Of a DNA stretch of 11,213 nucleotides, positions 7,988 through 11,213 are shown piece by piece. A program made the translations under genes and the position numbers. Numbering within the stretch: the stretch's first letter is position 1; each line of letters opens with the position of its first letter. The notes below the pieces were generated by a model. That model was given only the letters and a program-made list of their open reading frames with translations, did not search any database and was not told the origin of the DNA. This stretch comes from an uncultured Granulosicoccaceae bacterium (GTDB lineage Bacteria > Pseudomonadota > Gammaproteobacteria > Granulosicoccales > Granulosicoccaceae), in the NCBI GenBank assembly GCA_937951695.1, contig CALFBL010000154.1, positions 1 to 11,213 on the forward strand, written 5' to 3'.

Positions 7988-10900
7988 TGGGCGCTAAAAC
8001 GAAAACAGCTTTTGAACGCTACCTGTCCGCGATACGCACGCGAGAGCGGTTTCGCTTATCAGTCAGTGGGGGGCTAATTGTCCTGTTGACGATGGTAGCG
8101 ATTGTAGCGATTGCCACTGCCCTAGGCACGCAGCGCGGCTTTACGCCAAATCTTGTGTGGGGCGCGCGAGCTTTGGTGATCTTGGCCAGCGCCGTGTTGT
8201 TGTATGGCTTCATTGTCAAGCCGTGGCGTAGCTTGTCGAAGGACCGTGGAACCACACTTATTGAAGCGGCGGATTCGGCCTTTGACGGTCGAGCAGAAAC
8301 CTGGCTCAGTATGTTGAATAAAACACCCAACCACCCGTTCCTTGAGCCCTTGGGTGACGATGCGATGCGGGTAGCGACGCGAGTTCCAAATAAAAAAGTC
8401 ATAAAAACCGGTGCCATTGGATGGCCTGTGCTTGGGCTGTTGGTATTGATTGGTGCCGGTGTCAGTTTTGTCGAATACGCCAGCACCGCGTGGCAAAACG
8501 GCGCATCCCACGTCATGTTCGGTTGGGCTAAATCGGGTTTGGTGGCACAACGCGATTTGCAAGTCACGCCAGGCAGCGTGGAAGTATTGTCCCGGGACGA
8601 TGTGAACGTGCAAGCCTCATTGGTCGGATTTACCCGAGATAGTGTGTCGCTGGAGGTGAAATACGGTGACGGTGAGTGGCAAAGCACCGAGTTGACTGCG
8701 TTGACACCCGATCAGTTCGAATTCACCTTGTTTCGGGTTACAGAACCTTTGCAATACCGAGTCTCGGCCCAGTATATAGACAGTGAAATCTTTGCTATAT
8801 CCGTTGTTGAACCGGCACGATTGGAAGGCATTACAGCGGCGATAACGTCGCCTGCATGGACCGAATTGGAAGCACAAGAGCGTACCAATGTTCGAAGCAT
8901 CTCGGGGGTGAATGGCACCGAAGTAACGCTCGTGTTTGAAACCGATAAGGCGCTGACTGATCCTGTTCTGGTGATGGGTTTCACCAAAGTACCACTGACC
9001 CTCAACGGTAACAAGGCATCGGCCACGTTTACGATTACTGACAACACGACCTATCAACTTAAAGACCGATTGTTGGGTCGAGACGTGGACATAAGCCCCG
9101 TGCATCCGGTCAACCTGCGCGGCGATAATCCGCCGAACGTTAAGTTTTTGCTTCCGGGTAGAGATGTATCCGCCTCGCCAATTGAAGAGGTGGTGATCGG
9201 TCTGGAAGCGCGCGACGATTTTGGCGTCAAGTCCATCGAACTGTTGTACTCGGTAAACGCCGGTGAATGGCAGAGCCTGGATATGGGCTCAGATATGCTG
9301 AGTGAACACGTGTTCTACCTAGAATCCATGGGTCCGGAAGGCTCTCCGTTAATACCGGGAGATTTAATTACCTACTACGCGCGGGTAACCGATCATGATC
9401 AAGTGGCAGAGACTGACATTCTGTTGATCGATGTGCGTCCGTTTGAACGTCGCTTCTCGCAAGAAAGCAGTGGCGGTGGAGGCGGCGGTGGTCCGGGCAA
9501 CGAAGGCTCTGACATATCCAGCCGACAAAAAGAGATTTTACTGGCCACTTGGAATTTGTTGCGCGCATCCGAAGCTGCCGGTGGGGATACCAGTGGTCAG
9601 CGTGATAACGCTGTGTTACTCGCTGAGATGCAAACTCGCCTGGCAGAACAGGCCATCACACTGGCGGATCGCTCTGAGGCTCGTTCATTAACCGACCAAG
9701 GTGAATTGATACGCGAGTTCGTTAATTATTTGCGCGAAGCGGTTGAATCGATGCAGCCCTCGGCAGAGGCATTAAATGAATTGACGTTTCAGAAAGCCAT
9801 TCAACCACAACAGCGGGCCTTGCAGTTATTGCAACGCGCCGAAGCCTTGTTTAACGACATCCGCTTAACAGAACAATCCAGTCAAGGCGGGCAGGGTGGT
9901 CAGCAGGCTGGTCAAGATATGGCCGAGATGTTCGAGCTGGAGATGGATCTTGAGCGCAATCAGTACGAACAACGAGAGCGCGCACCAACACCGGAAACTG
10001 GCGAAGCTGAAGCTTTGGACGATGTGTTTGAAAAGCTTGCTGAATTGGCCCAGCGCCAGCAAGAGCTCAGTGAGCAAGCCGCTAATAATCAGCAGCTTAG
10101 CCGAGAACAGCGGTGGCAGCAGGAACAACTGGCGCGAGAAATCGAACAGCTCCAGCGTGAGCTTGAAACGATCGAACAACAAAGCGGGGCCGTCCCGGAA
10201 GAGTCGTCGCAACAAGGCGGTGAATCGGGCGAAGGACAATCCGCAGGTGAGTTGGGTGGCGAATCGGGCGAAGAATCCACCAGTGGCGAAGGCGGTTCAA
10301 GCGGTGACTCGCGCGAGGGGGAATCCAGCAACGAAGACGTCACGCGTTTGCGTGAGCAACTCGAGCAAGCCAGACAAGCCATGCGAGAAGCTTTAGATGC
10401 AGCCGACGACGGGTCAGAATCCTCTGTAGGTACTGACGCTGAAGAGGCAGCCGGTGACGGTGAAGACAGCACCGGTGGTGATGGCGGTGATTCAATTGCA
10501 GGTGAGGCCGGTGGTCTGGATACCGAATCCTCAGCCGCGGCTGAGGACGCCAGTGAATCCTTGCAGCAAGCGCTGGAGGAGATTTCTCGCAATCGCGCCA
10601 GAGACTTGCAAGAACGCATCGCTGATGCAGCCATTGAGGCCGACAACATACTCGTGGAACAGCGTGAAACTGAAAATGAGATTCGGCAAGCGGTTGAACG
10701 AGCTGCAAATGCACGCGAGGCAGGTCGTTACACCAGCGGTATGCGTCGACAGGAAGCCGAAGCACTTGCCCAGCGAAAATACGATTTGCAGCGAGCCTTG
10801 GAAGACGTACGTAATGATGTCAAAGCGTTAAACGAACGCTTTGACAGTTCTGCGCGCAGCACGGCGGAAATGCTGAAAGAGGCAACCGATACACTAGAGG

Positions 10901-11213
10901 AGAGTGAAGCGGAACTGATGTTGGGCATCGCCGGTGACGGAATCTCTGACGGGTCATTTGCAACCGTGTTACCCGGTGAAAGCCTAGTAACGAATTCAAT
11001 CCGCGAGTTTCGCGATCGCCTGAACGAGGCGCTGGATGAAGCGGGTGTCGAGTCGTTGAGTACCGCATCGGAAGGCCAACAACTCGCCGATGCATTGCAA
11101 CAGTTGCAATCAACCCGTCGACTGCTTGAACGTCAAGGTCAAGGCGAAGGTCAAGGCGAAGGTCAAGGCGAAGGTCAAGGCGAAGGTCAAGGCGAAGGTC
11201 AAGGCGAAGGTCA
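7987..11213 (+). CDS. DUF4175-like giant membrane/coiled-coil protein (3' truncated)
   Basis: Frame 1 is open from the ATG at 7987 to the last base: 1075 full codons with no stop. The A of its ATG is the last base of the previous TAA; an AGGCGAG stretch at 7970-7976 may serve as ribosome-binding site. Membrane helices lie at about 29-48, 58-77 and 144-164, with basic residues before the first and between the second and third, placing the large C-terminal part in the periplasm. After VTPGSVEVLSRDDV (192-205) come beta-rich, Ig-like segments to about 485, a run of seven glycines (496-502), and SRQKEILLATWNL, a feature I associate with DUF4175 proteins. The rest is mostly Gln/Glu/Arg-rich coiled coil (about 515-735, 785-810, 855-985), broken by acidic Gly/Ser-rich low-complexity stretches (about 737-855), and ends in a (GQGE)n tract. 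The function of the family is unknown. It is probably the largest structural component of this operon's product. Confidence 0.87.
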   Translation, partial: MGAKTKTAFERYLSAIRTRERFRLSVSGGLIVLLTMVAIVAIATALGTQRGFTPNLVWGARALVILASAVLLYGFIVKPWRSLSKDRGTTLIEAADSAFDGRAETWLSMLNKTPNHPFLEPLGDDAMRVATRVPNKKVIKTGAIGWPVLGLLVLIGAGVSFVEYASTAWQNGASHVMFGWAKSGLVAQRDLQVTPGSVEVLSRDDVNVQASLVGFTRDSVSLEVKYGDGEWQSTELTALTPDQFEFTLFRVTEPLQYRVSAQYIDSEIFAISVVEPARLEGITAAITSPAWTELEAQERTNVRSISGVNGTEVTLVFETDKALTDPVLVMGFTKVPLTLNGNKASATFTITDNTTYQLKDRLLGRDVDISPVHPVNLRGDNPPNVKFLLPGRDVSASPIEEVVIGLEARDDFGVKSIELLYSVNAGEWQSLDMGSDMLSEHVFYLESMGPEGSPLIPGDLITYYARVTDHDQVAETDILLIDVRPFERRFSQESSGGGGGGGPGNEGSDISSRQKEILLATWNLLRASEAAGGDTSGQRDNAVLLAEMQTRLAEQAITLADRSEARSLTDQGELIREFVNYLREAVESMQPSAEALNELTFQKAIQPQQRALQLLQRAEALFNDIRLTEQSSQGGQGGQQAGQDMAEMFELEMDLERNQYEQRERAPTPETGEAEALDDVFEKLAELAQRQQELSEQAANNQQLSREQRWQQEQLAREIEQLQRELETIEQQSGAVPEESSQQGGESGEGQSAGELGGESGEESTSGEGGSSGDSREGESSNEDVTRLREQLEQARQAMREALDAADDGSESSVGTDAEEAAGDGEDSTGGDGGDSIAGEAGGLDTESSAAAEDASESLQQALEEISRNRARDLQERIADAAIEADNILVEQRETENEIRQAVERAANAREAGRYTSGMRRQEAEALAQRKYDLQRALEDVRNDVKALNERFDSSARSTAEMLKEATDTLEESEAELMLGIAGDGISDGSFATVLPGESLVTNSIREFRDRLNEALDEAGVESLSTASEGQQLADALQQLQSTRRLLERQGQGEGQGEGQGEGQGEGQGEGQGEG
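10195..10560 (+). other. Acidic Gly/Ser/Glu-rich low-complexity segment within the DUF4175-like gene
   Basis: Residues about 737-857 of the last protein are dominated by Gly, Ser, Glu and Asp, with hardly any hydrophobic residues except for a short helical insert, LREQLEQARQAMREAL (about 787-802). The 13-base string GAATCGGGCGAAG occurs twice in frame, at 10222-10234 and 10261-10273 (39 bases apart), a trace of local duplication. The segment is probably a disordered periplasmic linker between coiled coils. Confidence 0.7.
11137..11213 (+). repeat. 12-bp in-frame tandem repeat (GGTCAAGGCGAA)n encoding (GQGE)n, cut by window end
   Basis: Six complete identical copies (11137-11208) plus the first five bases of a seventh are visible; the array continues beyond the window. 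The unit is four codons, so copy-number change lengthens or shortens the protein without shifting the frame. Perfect identity down to third codon positions indicates recent expansion by slippage or recombination rather than selection on protein sequence alone. It sits at the end of the coiled-coil region of the DUF4175-like gene and encodes a flexible glycine/glutamine/glutamate tract. Confidence 0.95.

Noticed and set aside
8019..8687. 222-residue open frame on the minus strand (and overlapping ones at 8122-8613 and 8617-9105)
   Set aside because: They lie opposite the DUF4175-like gene, which is open in frame 1 from 7987 with clear membrane helices and family motifs. The minus-strand translations show no recognisable domain or sensible composition, so they are shadows.
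9896..10396. 166-residue plus-strand open frame inside the DUF4175-like gene
   Set aside because: It is Ser/Asn/Lys-rich and out of frame with the long open frame that spans it; no ribosome-binding site or domain was seen.
10089..10649. 186-residue Ser/Pro-rich open frame on the minus strand
   Set aside because: It is the antisense reading of the Gln/Glu/Gly-rich low-complexity part of the DUF4175-like gene; its skewed composition is explained by that.
11137..11213. CRISPR-like or intergenic regulatory repeat
   Set aside because: The units are contiguous, 12 bp, with no spacers, and lie in frame within a long coding sequence.

Overview
The window is one uninterrupted stretch of co-directional (+ strand) coding sequence from a Gram-negative bacterium, most likely a gammaproteobacterium. 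That placement rests on signal peptides, positive-inside membrane segments, roughly balanced base composition by eye, and resemblance to remembered family members; no rRNA or other marker confirms it. Seven genes are packed with almost no intergenic DNA (gaps of 7 and 4 bp, three 4-bp ATGA overlaps and one 1-bp TAATG overlap). This is the architecture of a single, translationally coupled operon. Both ends are cut: the first gene lacks its 5' part and the last has no stop before the window ends.

Layout: (1) 1-704, C-terminal part of a membrane-anchored periplasmic protein of the glutamine-amidotransferase-like (GATase1-like) kind; (2) 712-1689, an exported caspase/legumain-fold (C13-like) protein that keeps the GHG histidine motif but has no cysteine in its mature part; (3) 1686-3980, an exported TPR protein with a central gluzincin-type HEIAH...E metallopeptidase-like domain; (4) 3977-4984, a MoxR-family AAA+ ATPase; (5) 4989-5891, a DUF58 protein with a complete MIDAS motif; (6) 5888-7987, a BatA-like membrane protein with a vWA domain; (7) 7987-11213+, a very large DUF4175-like protein with three N-terminal membrane helices, beta-rich domains, long coiled coils and a (GQGE)n tract at the window edge.

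How the genes may work together (inference): MoxR ATPases paired with DUF58 and vWA proteins are thought to act as chaperone-like or metal-insertion machines. Here the cytoplasmic ATPase and DUF58 protein sit beside membrane proteins (6, 7 and 1) whose bulk is predicted, from the charge around their helices, to lie in the periplasm, together with two exported proteins (2 and 3). The arrangement suggests a trans-envelope assembly that remodels or monitors something in the periplasm. No substrate can be read from the sequence. No RNA genes, mobile elements, CRISPR arrays, internal terminators or convincing internal promoters were seen.
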